DNA of 64,000 nt. Source: Rhodobacterales bacterium 52_120_T64 (GTDB taxonomy: Bacteria > Pseudomonadota > Alphaproteobacteria > Rhodobacterales > Rhodobacteraceae). The stretch spans positions 1-64,000 of the forward strand of contig MABA01000003.1 in the NCBI GenBank assembly GCA_002162875.1, written 5' to 3'. The position numbers and the translations under genes were made by a program. Shown here in pieces: positions 38,135-46,721 of the stretch; position 1 is the stretch's first letter; every line of letters starts with the position of its first letter. A model generated the notes under the pieces. It did no database searches. It saw only the letters and a program-made list of their open reading frames with translations, and was not told the DNA's origin.

Positions 38135-38491
38135 TCACTTGTTCAAGCGACCATCTGCAATCAATGCACGCACATCTTTACTGCCCCCGACTAGAGCTTT
38201 ATCGACGAATACCATTGGGAATGTTGGCCAGCCCGTCCACATCTTCAGGGCTAGACGTTTGCGCCAACTTGAAGTGTAACTGCCGTATTCCAGATAGGTG
38301 AATTCAATTCCAGCCTTTTTCAACGCCTTGCGAGCGGAGTAGACGGCATCGTTATATCTCATTCCTACGACAACTACTCGGTTTTCAATGATGGCTTTCT
38401 GCACTTCGTTAACTGTTTCAGCGTGGTAACCAGAGACTTGCTCTCGAATATTCTCTTCGAGTAGGTGGTCGCTTAATACCGCTCTTGGCAT
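38135..38491 (-). CDS. Glutaredoxin-like protein without active-site cysteines
   Basis: The 118-residue protein has a ~35-residue N-terminal extension and then a thioredoxin-fold region: VVVVGMRYNDAVYSARKALKK, EFTYLEYGSY, TGWPTFPMVFVDKALVGGS and a C-terminal helix. WPTFPMVFV resembles the cis-Pro strand, and GGSKDVRAL the end, of glutaredoxins. The usual CPYC pair is replaced by NDAV, and there is no Cys anywhere, so it cannot do thiol redox chemistry. It may bind a ligand or regulate. The gene ends the island cargo before the integrase. Confidence 0.72.
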   Translation of the reverse strand: MPRAVLSDHLLEENIREQVSGYHAETVNEVQKAIIENRVVVVGMRYNDAVYSARKALKKAGIEFTYLEYGSYTSSWRKRLALKMWTGWPTFPMVFVDKALVGGSKDVRALIADGRLNK

Positions 38492-38691
38492 ATTGAATCC
38501 TCTGTTGGTTGTTGTGAGTCTGTGTCAGGCATCTAGCACCTGAGCACACAAGTCGAAGACTGTGATAATCTCCAATCACATTGTCAGTGATGTCAGACAC
38601 ACCATTTTGAACAGGCAGGCTTTACTATTCATCACTAGAATTGACAATTTATTATTGAAATGCGTAGAACTCTAGTTCACATGCGCTAAGT

Positions 38692-39906
38692 CTATTCAAA
38701 TGGATAATCCTTTTCACCGCTTCCAACAGACGTTTGTCTACCTTTACTAACCTGTTCGGCAACGAGTGAACCAACCGTTTGCCCATAGAACTTTTCCAAC
38801 ATCTCGACAGACGTTCCCATTTGCTTAGCCAAAAGAAAAGGACTGGTTTCGTTTGATAGCCGTTGGGTGGCGTAGAAGTGGCGCAATGAATAAAGAGTTC
38901 GAGCCTTTCCGTTCCGCTCAATTGGCAATTCAGCAAACTTGAGCAAAGATATGAAAGACCGTTTCATCGTCTGTATAGGTCTTCCATCTCTATGGCAAAA
39001 TACCAAACCATCTTTGTCGGGCTGCTCTTCCAGTTCTCTACTCCGCTGATCGTACAAGCGGCGAATATACTCTTCTGATCCAGCTTGGAAAACAACTTCT
39101 CGAACGCCAGTTTTTCCTCGAACCTCACCAATTAGCCGTGAGCCGCTTTCCGCCTTAACCGTTCGTAGATCACTCCAGCGAAGGGTGCGGAGTTCGCCAA
39201 TTCGTAAACCCGTGTTAGCCAAAACTAGAAAATATTGTTGGGCAATAAACCGATCCCGCCAAGTAGCTTTGTTTTCACCCTCCTTAACCCATTTCCGAGC
39301 CGCACGAGTGAGTGTTCGCCATTCCTCAAGAGTGAAGGTGGGTCGCCTTTCCAGCGTAGATTTTGGCGCAGTAGTTTCGGGAACCGAAGTTAGATAACCA
39401 TGAGATACTGCGTATCTGAACATCGCCAAAATACAGGCACGTTCTCGTTTCAAGGTTCCGTTGGTAGGGGGCCTTTTTGAATAGTTGGATTTCCTCCATT
39501 CCCAGAATTTGGTGAAGTCTTTTCCGGCAATCATGTCAATTTTCATCGAACCGAAAAAGGGAAGGGCATAAACTCGGACACGCTCGATAGAAGTAAGGCT
39601 ATTTCCACCACGTGCTGTTGATCCCATTGTTTCGCTGGATTTCTTCCATTGGTCAAAAACCGGCTTAAAGGTCTTGGCGTTTAACGAACCACCCATTTTT
39701 ACATGCATGAAAAGCTCTTCAAATAGGTTCAATGCAAACCGTTCAGCTTCTCGAAGGTTTGAGGTTTTGGTGCTGGTCCGTTTGTAGCCAGTAGAGTTGG
39801 GAATTCGAATGCGAACTTGGTATTTTGGGTCTTTCAAGCCGTCTCGTTTGTAGAGGATAACTCTACCGTCACCCCTGACATCGATGTGGTTGTTCTCATC
39901 GCTCAT
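38692..39906 (-). CDS. Tyrosine site-specific recombinase (island integrase)
   Basis: The 404-residue recombinase has the catalytic Arg in NTGLRIGELRTLRW, His-x-x-Arg in SLRHFYAT, MGTSVEMLEKFYGQ with the nucleophile Tyr, and an N-terminal DNA-binding part. ATG 39906 is preferred, with AAGGA upstream; a longer frame to 39939 starts with TTG. It lies within 1.2 kb of the 3' end of tRNA-Arg(CCG), the usual arrangement for an integrase that uses that gene as its attachment site. It reads away from the tRNA. Its first residues overlap one copy of a ~76-bp direct repeat. Confidence 0.92.
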   Translation of the reverse strand: MSDENNHIDVRGDGRVILYKRDGLKDPKYQVRIRIPNSTGYKRTSTKTSNLREAERFALNLFEELFMHVKMGGSLNAKTFKPVFDQWKKSSETMGSTARGGNSLTSIERVRVYALPFFGSMKIDMIAGKDFTKFWEWRKSNYSKRPPTNGTLKRERACILAMFRYAVSHGYLTSVPETTAPKSTLERRPTFTLEEWRTLTRAARKWVKEGENKATWRDRFIAQQYFLVLANTGLRIGELRTLRWSDLRTVKAESGSRLIGEVRGKTGVREVVFQAGSEEYIRRLYDQRSRELEEQPDKDGLVFCHRDGRPIQTMKRSFISLLKFAELPIERNGKARTLYSLRHFYATQRLSNETSPFLLAKQMGTSVEMLEKFYGQTVGSLVAEQVSKGRQTSVGSGEKDYPFE

Positions 39907-39972
39907 AGCTAAGAAGTTCCTTTTCGTTAGCTTAATCAATAAGTTGTGAATTTGATACCCTTTTTGTGCATG
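39897..39972. repeat. Direct repeat copy A (integrase 5' end and leader)
   Basis: This includes the integrase start codon and upstream sequence. It aligns with 40929-41004: the core at 39927-39948 is 22 bases identical, the end TTTTTGTGCATG is identical, and the rest has a few substitutions and one gap. Confidence 0.9.
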
Positions 39973-40170
39973 AAATATTTCCGAGATATTGCTGTCTTAT
40001 ATTGTAGAAAAGGTTTGGCGTTTAGTACTTCGAAGAGCATACAATCTCTCAGCCGATTGAGTTAGAGAATACAATCAAAGTAGCTTATTAGACGGTTAAC
40101 ACTTGTTTATGGCGGTGCTTCTTGTTCAATTCAAAATAGAACCTGCGTCAATAACTGTTTGGAGGACTCA

Positions 40171-40941
40171 ATGGATCGATTGGAAAATATTGGATTTGAA
40201 AAAGTTGGACGTTGGAAATTAGTAAACGGGCTCGTAGATTTGGAGCTGACCAACTTGAAAAACCGAAGAAATATTCTTTATGCATTCGTGATTGATGGGG
40301 ATGTAATGTATATTGGAAAAACCGTTCAGCCACTGGAAAAGCGGTTATACGGCTACAAATATCCAAGAGTATCTCAGACAACGAACATCAAAAATAACGC
40401 TAACATCTTGAGATGTTTATCTGACAACAAAGTAGTTGAGATTTTCGCACTACCTGACAGTGGGCTGCATCAAATTGGCGAGTTCCATTTGAATTTAGCT
40501 GCAGGATTAGAAGATAGCCTCATTTCAGTTTTGTCACCAGCATGGAACGGAGCCGAAACTCGGACTAGAAAAGTTACGAAAGATGTTTCAAAAGACGATA
40601 ACGAGAGCAAAACTGAAATTTTGAAAATACCGAGCAGTCTCGATAAAGAAGATAGTTTCGATTTTCAGCTTCGAGTTACCTATTACAATCAAGGGTTCTT
40701 CAACGTCAGCGTCAAACACGAACACCTTTTTCCAAAAGATGGATCTAGTCTTGAAATCTATCTCGGCAAGTCAAAGGAATTAATTTTCGGTAGCATCAAC
40801 AGGTCCGTTAACGCCAACAATACACCACGAGTTATGGGTCGTGTTCCGCTCAGGGATTGGTTCCAACGGAACTTCAAAACCGACGGTTTAGTATCTGTTG
40901 ATATCCTCTCACCTAATTCGATTTGGCTTCATCGCCCATGA
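40171..40941 (+). CDS. GIY-YIG domain protein
   Basis: The 256-residue protein has the GIY-YIG nuclease strands LYAFVIDGDVMYIGKTVQPLEKRLYGY near residues 45-72, with the later Glu in LAAGLEDSLISVLSPAWNG. The C-terminal half (about 160-256) is a separate unrecognised domain. ATG 40171 is chosen because GGAGG is 5 bases upstream. Proteins like this include homing-type endonucleases and restriction-like enzymes. The gene lies exactly between two ~76-bp direct repeats, and its final codons run into the second one. Confidence 0.82.
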   Translation: MDRLENIGFEKVGRWKLVNGLVDLELTNLKNRRNILYAFVIDGDVMYIGKTVQPLEKRLYGYKYPRVSQTTNIKNNANILRCLSDNKVVEIFALPDSGLHQIGEFHLNLAAGLEDSLISVLSPAWNGAETRTRKVTKDVSKDDNESKTEILKIPSSLDKEDSFDFQLRVTYYNQGFFNVSVKHEHLFPKDGSSLEIYLGKSKELIFGSINRSVNANNTPRVMGRVPLRDWFQRNFKTDGLVSVDILSPNSIWLHRP

Positions 40942-41004
40942 CTAAGAAATCTCTTTCATTAGCTTAATCAATAAGTTGTGTATTTTATGCCGTTTTTGTG
41001 CATG
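40929..41004. repeat. Direct repeat copy B (past the GIY-YIG gene)
   Basis: This is the partner of the repeat at 39897-39972 in the same orientation, 1032 bases away. On the minus strand it still shows a start codon and a few codons like those of the integrase, then a stop, so it is a remnant of a second integrase 5' end or of duplicated target DNA. Confidence 0.9.
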
Positions 41005-41075
41005 TTTTGTGCATAGGGTATTTTGGTTGAGTTTGGAATCGTGTAAATTTAAGATAATGATATTATTAGGAAAAA

Positions 41076-41152
<77 letters not shown>

Positions 41153-41264
41153 ATTGGAGGCGGTATATGTCAGCTATTGGTCAAGCGCAATCGGCTTATT
41201 CAGTTGAACTTGCGGGGGATGTCTGGTCTTTTGCGTGCCGTGCATTTCAGTTTTGGAGAGTGGC

Positions 41265-42242
41265 GTGGTAAACATACTTTGCATCGTACAGGGCGGGCGG
41301 CTTCAACATGAGGCCTTGCTGTTTATGGCTTCGTTTCGCAAGTTCCATGACGATGGAACATTCAATGTTTTTATGGCGGAGCCTCAGCCGGGAAGCCTTT
41401 GGGACATTGACCCGCGCGTAGCAGATGGGCCTGCGCGCGATATGTTGGAAAGCCTTGGGGCCGAGATCGTGCCCTTGCACTCCAAAACCTTCGGGTCAGC
41501 GTATCCGAACGGGAATAAAATCGAAGCGTTAGCATTGTTGCCCGAAGGGGAGCCGTTTATATTTTTTGATACCGACACCTTGTTCACGGGCCCGTTGGAT
41601 GAAATTAATTTTGACTTCGAAAAGCCCAGTGCTTCGTCAAGGTGCGATGGTACTTGGCCGGAGCCGGACCTTTACGGGCCTGGGTATGCGGATATCTGGA
41701 AGTCGCTTTATGATAAATTTGGACTGGATTTCGAGAGCTCGTTGGATATGGGACAGCCGGACGAGTATTGGCTGCGATATCTGTATTTCAACGCAGGGTT
41801 TTTTTACTACAAATGCCCTAAGCTATATGGTGAAAAATTTTTGAAATATGCGATGGCTATTCGTGATAACCCACCAGCGGAACTGGACGGGCAGGCGCTT
41901 TACCCGTGGTTGGACCAGATCGCGTTGCCGTTGGTGATACACGCGCTGGGCGGCGGTAAGGGCTTGCAGCCGGCGCGTGCGCTTGATGGGGCAACGACGT
42001 GTCATTACCGTGTACTGTCATTGCTTTATGCACGCGAGCCGCAGAATGTTATTGATGTGTTGGAGGAGGTTTGCGCGCCAAACAAAATCAAGAAACTTCT
42101 TAAGGGGTCCGAAGCATTCAAGCGGTTGGTTTTTCAGGGGCGGGGACACAAACTGCGGGCGATAATCACACTTGATGATTTGATGAAGCCCGAGCAAAAA
42201 TTACGCCAGAAAATCAAGAACCGGGGTTTTTGGTATCGTTAG
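41265..42242 (+). CDS. Glycosyltransferase-like (GT-A) protein
   Basis: The 325-residue protein has GT-A traits: [20 protein letters not shown] at the start and the acidic motif [15 protein letters not shown] at about 103-117. [17 protein letters not shown] in the middle resembles enzymes that read a partner's known hexose. GTG start 41265 follows GGAGAG. Likely a sugar transferase whose donor and acceptor are not known. It is the first gene outside the island, next to the tRNA, and ends at a two-way terminator. Confidence 0.65.
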   Translation: MVNILCIVQGGRLQHEALLFMASFRKFHDDGTFNVFMAEPQPGSLWDIDPRVADGPARDMLESLGAEIVPLHSKTFGSAYPNGNKIEALALLPEGEPFIFFDTDTLFTGPLDEINFDFEKPSASSRCDGTWPEPDLYGPGYADIWKSLYDKFGLDFESSLDMGQPDEYWLRYLYFNAGFFYYKCPKLYGEKFLKYAMAIRDNPPAELDGQALYPWLDQIALPLVIHALGGGKGLQPARALDGATTCHYRVLSLLYAREPQNVIDVLEEVCAPNKIKKLLKGSEAFKRLVFQGRGHKLRAIITLDDLMKPEQKLRQKIKNRGFWYR

Positions 42243-42252
42243 AAACGACAAA

Positions 42253-42274
42253 CCCCCACACTTGCATGCGGGGG
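42253..42274. terminator. Two-way terminator (GT-like gene / rpsU)
   Basis: An 8-bp stem, CCCCCACA / TGCGGGGG (one G-U pair), has a 6-nt loop. On the minus strand it is followed by TTTG after the rpsU gene, which ends 38 bases away. Confidence 0.6.
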
Positions 42275-42311
42275 TCGTCAAATTCGGGCCTAGGCCCAAT
42301 TCAGTTCAGCC

Positions 42312-42518
42312 TTACAGCATGCCTTCGCGTTGCAATTTCTTGCGCGCCAACTTGCGTTGACGACGGATCGCTTCAGCTTTCTCGCGTGCTTTACGGACGG
42401 ACGGTTTCTCGAAATGTTGCTTTAGCTTCATTTCACGGAAAACACCTTCGCGCTGAAGTTTTTTCTTCAGGGCACGTAGAGCCTGTTCGACGTTATTATC
42501 ACGAACTGATACCTGCAT
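42312..42518 (-). CDS. rpsU: 30S ribosomal protein S21
   Basis: The 68-residue protein is a full S21: [39 protein letters not shown] and the basic end [18 protein letters not shown]21 helps mRNA pair with 16S rRNA at initiation. Start 42518 is preceded on the minus strand by an AAGGTGG site, which matches the ribosome-binding consensus. Confidence 0.97.
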   Translation of the reverse strand: MQVSVRDNNVEQALRALKKKLQREGVFREMKLKQHFEKPSVRKAREKAEAIRRQRKLARKKLQREGML

Positions 42519-42622
42519 GTGGTTACACCACCTTTCTAGGTTAGATTTAGCAGAATTGCAGGAACGCGCTCTATAGCAACTCCCAAACAATCTGTCTATG
42601 GTGGGCGTGATTGCGAGGCCAG

Positions 42623-43330
42623 ATGACCACACCAAAGAAAACCGAAGCAGATCATATCGCGGAAACGCGGGCAAAAGTGCTGGAAGCGGCCCTTCCGCAA
42701 GTCGTTTTTGATGGTTGGAGTGCTGAAACGCTGGCAGCGGCGATTGCCGATTCGGGTGTGGATGCGGGGCTTGCGGCGTTGGCGTTTTCGCGGGGGCCTG
42801 TCGATTTGGCACTAGCGTTTCACTACGATGGCGATAAACGCTTGGCTGAGGCCATGTCAGCGGCAGATACTACAGGGATGCGGTACAGTGAGAAGATCGC
42901 CAATGGCATTCGGTTGCGCCTTGAACTTGTTGAAGGGCATCGCGAGGAGGTCCGTCGGGCGTCGGCCCTGTTTGCCCTGCCGACACATGCGGGTGACGGG
43001 GCCAAGGCTATCTGGAATACCGCAGATACGATCTGGGACGCGCTGGGCGATACCAGCCGCGATGTGAACTGGTATACGAAACGCGCGACGCTTTCGGCGG
43101 TGTATTCCTCGTCCGTTTTGTTCTGGTTGGGCGATGAGAGTGGTGGTGACGATACGGATGCGTTTATTGATCGCCGTATAAGTAACGTCATGCAATTCGA
43201 GAAGTTCAAAGCGACGATGCGTGGGAGCTCTTTGGTTAAGGCGTTCATGGCGGGACCCGGCAAGATTTTGGATAAAGTAACAGCACCGGGTGCGGCCCCT
43301 GAAGGGTTTCCCGGTTCGATAAGGAAATAA
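42623..43330 (+). CDS. COQ9-family ubiquinone biosynthesis protein
   Basis: The 235-residue protein matches COQ9: [37 protein letters not shown], then [25 protein letters not shown] and the final helix region. COQ9 binds lipid and presents it to the ubiquinone hydroxylase COQ7. Start 42623 is chosen over an in-frame codon at 42611. It is followed within 3 bases by the aminotransferase gene. Confidence 0.92.
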   Translation: MTTPKKTEADHIAETRAKVLEAALPQVVFDGWSAETLAAAIADSGVDAGLAALAFSRGPVDLALAFHYDGDKRLAEAMSAADTTGMRYSEKIANGIRLRLELVEGHREEVRRASALFALPTHAGDGAKAIWNTADTIWDALGDTSRDVNWYTKRATLSAVYSSSVLFWLGDESGGDDTDAFIDRRISNVMQFEKFKATMRGSSLVKAFMAGPGKILDKVTAPGAAPEGFPGSIRK

Positions 43331-43333
43331 ACG

Positions 43334-44191
43334 ATGGCTATAGGTGGCAAAATCCTGACGTGGTTCAATGATGAATGGCGTGAGGGTAATACGATGATTA
43401 TGGGCGCGGCGGATCATGCGACGTGGCTTGGCTCGATGGTGTTTGATGGGGCGCGGTACTTTGAGGGCGTGATGCCTGATCTGGATTTGCACTCGCAGCG
43501 GATTACCCGCTCGGCCAAATCTATGGGCTACGATGCGCCAGTTGATGGCGATACGATTGAAGGGATCATTCGCGAAGGTGTGGCCAAGTTTGCACCTGAT
43601 GCGGAATTGTATTTGCGTCCGATGATGTGGTCGGTTGAAGGCGACGCGACGATGCTTGGCGCTGACTCGGCATCTGGTGCCTACGCGATTTGTATCGAGG
43701 AATTGCCGATGCCGAAGGCGGAAGATTTCGCGTTGACGGTTTCGCCGTACCGCCGCCCGCGCCAAGACATGGCGTTGACCGATGCTAAAGCCGCCTGCCT
43801 TTACCCGAATAATGGACGTATTGCGCAGGAGGCCCTCAGTCGTGGCTTCAACACCGCGCTGTCGATGGATATCGATGACAACGTTGCCGAGACCTCCAGC
43901 ACTAACGTGTTTCTGGTGCGCGACGGCGAAGTGTTCACCCCTGCGCCCAACGGCACATTCCTGAACGGGATCACACGTCAACGGACGATTGCGTTGATGA
44001 AAGACGACGGGTTGAAGGTGACCGAAACCAGCCTGACAGTTCAGGATTTCACCGACGCGAGTGAGATTTTCCTGACAGGCAATGCATCGAAAATCACACC
44101 CGTCACGCGTTTTGAAGACAAGCAGATGCCCTCAACCCAGATCGGAACGCGGGCGCGTTCGCTTTATTGGGATTACGCCCATGCAAGTTAA
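43334..44191 (+). CDS. ilvE: Branched-chain amino-acid aminotransferase
   Basis: The 285-residue class IV aminotransferase has FDGARYFEG near the N-terminus, the PLP lysine in TDAKAACLYPNN, and the end segments ETSSTNVFLVRDG and TGNASKITPV. It transfers amino groups between glutamate and branched-chain keto acids. It belongs to a run of plus-strand genes, 3 bases after COQ9 and 9 before the oxidoreductase. Length is a little under the usual ~300 residues. Confidence 0.9.
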   Translation: MAIGGKILTWFNDEWREGNTMIMGAADHATWLGSMVFDGARYFEGVMPDLDLHSQRITRSAKSMGYDAPVDGDTIEGIIREGVAKFAPDAELYLRPMMWSVEGDATMLGADSASGAYAICIEELPMPKAEDFALTVSPYRRPRQDMALTDAKAACLYPNNGRIAQEALSRGFNTALSMDIDDNVAETSSTNVFLVRDGEVFTPAPNGTFLNGITRQRTIALMKDDGLKVTETSLTVQDFTDASEIFLTGNASKITPVTRFEDKQMPSTQIGTRARSLYWDYAHAS

Positions 44192-44200
44192 GGAAGTGTT

Positions 44201-45199
44201 ATGACTTTACCTACCACAATGCGCGCGATTGAAATCAGTGAACCAGGTGGGCCAGAAGTGTTGCGACCGGTGACACGGCCAGTCCCTGTGCCAAACGCCG
44301 AAGATATTCTGATCAAAGTCGTTGCTGCGGGCGTTAATCGCCCTGATGCACTGCAACGGGCAGGGGCCTATGCGCCGCCACCGGATGCATCCGACCTGCC
44401 CGGTCTGGAATGCGCAGGTGAGGTCGTTGCCGTTGGTACAGGCGTTAGTCGTTGGGCGATCGGCGACAAAGTTTGCGCGTTGCTACCAGGTGGGGGCTAC
44501 GCGGAATATGTAACAACGCATCAGGATCACGCGCTTGCGGTTCCGGCTGGTCTGTCGATGATCGAGGCCGCAGCATTGCCCGAGACGTTCTTTACAGTTT
44601 GGACAAATGTGTTCGAACGAGGGTGTTTGGAGGCGGGCGAGGTGTTTTTGGTCCATGGTGGCACTTCGGGAATCGGCACCACAGCAATTCAATTGGCGAG
44701 CGCAATGGGTGCGCGGGTTTTCGCAACCGCGGGTTCGGCTGAAAAATGTGCTAAATGCGTGGAGTTGGGGGCTGAACTGGCAATCAACTACAACGATGAA
44801 GATTACGTCTCCGTGGTAAAGGATGCCACTAACGGACGTGGTGTTGACCTGATTCTGGACATGGTCGGCGGCACGTATATCGCACGCAACATCCGCGCGC
44901 TTGCGGTCGACGGTAGATTGGCAATGATAGCCTTTCTGGGCGGCCCGAAGGCCGAGATCAACTTCGCACAGATCATGGCCAAACGGATCACAGTAACGGG
45001 ATCAACCTTGCGCCCGCGGTCCATTCAGGACAAAGCGGTGATTGCCGAAGCCTTGCGTGAGATCGTTTGGCCGATGATCGAAGCAGGCCGAATCGCACCG
45101 GTGATGGACTCGACTTTCTCATTGGATCAGGCCGCCGATGCGCATCGCCGGATCGAGAGTTCCGGACATATCGGGAAGATTGTGCTGCAAGTTAGCTAG
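44201..45199 (+). CDS. NAD(P)H-quinone oxidoreductase (PIG3/zeta-crystallin type)
   Basis: The 332-residue medium-chain reductase lacks zinc ligands. It shows AAGVNRPDALQRAGAY, GLECAGEVVAVGTGVSRW, the NADPH-binding loop LVHGGTSGIGTTAIQLA and the end QAADAHRRIESSGHIGKIVL. This quinone oxidoreductase branch reduces quinones by single or double electron steps. It is the last gene of a three-gene run with COQ9 and ilvE; a shared role is not evident. Confidence 0.9.
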   Translation: MTLPTTMRAIEISEPGGPEVLRPVTRPVPVPNAEDILIKVVAAGVNRPDALQRAGAYAPPPDASDLPGLECAGEVVAVGTGVSRWAIGDKVCALLPGGGYAEYVTTHQDHALAVPAGLSMIEAAALPETFFTVWTNVFERGCLEAGEVFLVHGGTSGIGTTAIQLASAMGARVFATAGSAEKCAKCVELGAELAINYNDEDYVSVVKDATNGRGVDLILDMVGGTYIARNIRALAVDGRLAMIAFLGGPKAEINFAQIMAKRITVTGSTLRPRSIQDKAVIAEALREIVWPMIEAGRIAPVMDSTFSLDQAADAHRRIESSGHIGKIVLQVS

Positions 45200-45214
45200 A
45201 TGTCTGTCCTGACC

Positions 45215-45853
45215 TCACCGCATCGGGGCCATATCTGCAGCATACTGGCAATCGCGAATAACGTCCGCCCCGCAGATTCTGGGGTTCAATTCTTTGGTCA
45301 GGCAGACGCGGACCTCTTGAATCATACCACTTTTGCATGTGACGGTTAGGCCGTCGGGTTCAATGCCTTCGTTCAATTCTAGAAAAGCGGCTTCTATCAC
45401 TGCTGGTGGCAGGCTCATTTTACGTGGCAAGTTACGTAGTACCTCAGGGCGGGTGACGTTTGTGTATGCTTCGCGAGCGGTCTGGTAATATTCTTGGGAC
45501 GACATCCCAGCGCAACGGCCGTGCTTTTTCCATTGATACCAAGCCAGTCCACTGGTTCCCATGATGTCGGCCATGGCCTCGTTCTGACTTCGTGTTGGGT
45601 CAGGCTGTACTGTTCGACAGTACGACGGCCAGCCCGCCTCGTATTGCGGCCACAAGCCGTGGAGGGTAAAGCCGAATCCTTGTCCAGCATCGCATTGCGT
45701 AGAATTGCGCGCGTCGCCTTCAAGTTCGCACCAACTTGGTGTCCAGCTAAGGGACAGGACATAATAGTCGAATTCGTCAGCCGGCTCGCCATCCGCTTGA
45801 GCGGGAGTGGAAAAAATAGTGGCTAAACAAAAGGCCTTTAATAATCTAATCAT
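45215..45853 (-). CDS. Secreted ribonuclease T2 family protein
   Basis: The 212-residue protein has a signal peptide from Met 45853 (MIRLLKAFCLATIF..., cleavage near AQA). CAS I is FTLHGLWPQ (catalytic His). CAS II is WYQWKKHGRC, where the family usually has an acidic residue before Trp (HEWxKHG); here it is Gln. Cysteines pair as in the fold (CELE, QCDAG, YCRT, GRCAG, CKSG, VCLT, RICGAD, DCQYA). It is probably periplasmic. The Glu to Gln change may lower activity unless the subfamily tolerates it. Confidence 0.85.
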   Translation of the reverse strand: MIRLLKAFCLATIFSTPAQADGEPADEFDYYVLSLSWTPSWCELEGDARNSTQCDAGQGFGFTLHGLWPQYEAGWPSYCRTVQPDPTRSQNEAMADIMGTSGLAWYQWKKHGRCAGMSSQEYYQTAREAYTNVTRPEVLRNLPRKMSLPPAVIEAAFLELNEGIEPDGLTVTCKSGMIQEVRVCLTKELNPRICGADVIRDCQYAADMAPMR

Positions 45854-45953
45854 CTGGCTTATATACACACCAGAATTCCCCACGAAAACCTAAATAGCGC
45901 TTTGCGCAGCCAAGTTTTCGGCGAGGGCACAAGTTTGTTTTAAGGAGACTAAC

Positions 45954-46682
45954 ATGGCGCTTCCATTGATGGCCAAAGCAACCGCTGTTTGGCTGGTAGA
46001 TAATACAACACTGGCGTTCACGCAGATTGCCGAATTTTGCGGCCTGCACGAGCTTGAAGTTAACGGTATCGCAGACGGCGAAGTAGCGGTAGGTGTAAAG
46101 GGCTTTGACCCAATTACCAACACGCAGTTGACGGCAGACGAAATCAAGCGCTGTGAGGCTAACCCAAAAGCCAAGTTGACGCTGATGTACAATCCGGCTT
46201 CGGAAGGTGAACTCAAACGCAAGGGCCCGCGCTACACGCCGCTGTCCAAGCGTCAGGACCGTCCATCCGCGATTGCATGGCTGGTGAAATTCCATCCTGA
46301 ATTGACTGACGGTCAGATCAGTAAGCTTGTTGGCACAACCAAACCGACGATTACAGCTATCCGTGATCGTACGCACTGGAACATCGGTAATATTAATCCA
46401 GTTGATCCCGTTGCGCTTGGAATGTGTAAACAGATGGAATTGGACACAGCCGTGGCCAAAGCCGTCAAGAAGATGGGTGGCGATGAAGTGATGTCTGACG
46501 ACGAACGTATGAAACTGGTCTCGACAGAGCAGTCCTTGCATATGCCGGACGAACCACGCGTACCTTCCAGCATGACTGGTCTCGAGAACTTCACGTTGAA
46601 CGACGCTAAAGACGATGAACCGAAGTTGGATGCTGACAGCCTGTTCAAAACACCCGCTGCGGAAACCGACGAAGACGAATAA
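45954..46682 (+). CDS. DUF1013-family cell-cycle transcriptional regulator (TrcR-type)
   Basis: The 242-residue protein is a typical DUF1013 member: MAKATAVWLVDNTTLAFTQIAEFCGLHELEVNGIADGE, ending with KLVGTTKPTITAIRDRTHWN as the DNA-binding part. Alphaproteobacterial members (Rickettsia/Rhodobacter TrcR) help set cell-cycle transcription. The C-terminal ~70 residues are acidic. AAGGAGA lies 7-8 bases upstream of the start. The terminator at 46691 ends the unit. Confidence 0.92.
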   Translation: MALPLMAKATAVWLVDNTTLAFTQIAEFCGLHELEVNGIADGEVAVGVKGFDPITNTQLTADEIKRCEANPKAKLTLMYNPASEGELKRKGPRYTPLSKRQDRPSAIAWLVKFHPELTDGQISKLVGTTKPTITAIRDRTHWNIGNINPVDPVALGMCKQMELDTAVAKAVKKMGGDEVMSDDERMKLVSTEQSLHMPDEPRVPSSMTGLENFTLNDAKDDEPKLDADSLFKTPAAETDEDE

Positions 46683-46690
46683 TATTGAGC

Positions 46691-46711
46691 GCCCCGACGA
46701 TATGTCGGGGC
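46691..46711. terminator. Two-way terminator hairpin
   Basis: GCCCCGAC and GTCGGGGC form a perfect 8-bp stem with a 5-nt loop, between the convergent DUF1013 and SDR genes. The following stretch is not a clean T-run, so strength is uncertain. Confidence 0.7.
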
Positions 46712-46721
46712 CTCCTTCAGC

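Noticed and set aside
42857-43981. 374-codon open frame opposite the COQ9 and ilvE genes
   Set aside because: It is antisense to two clear enzymes and has no recognisable features.
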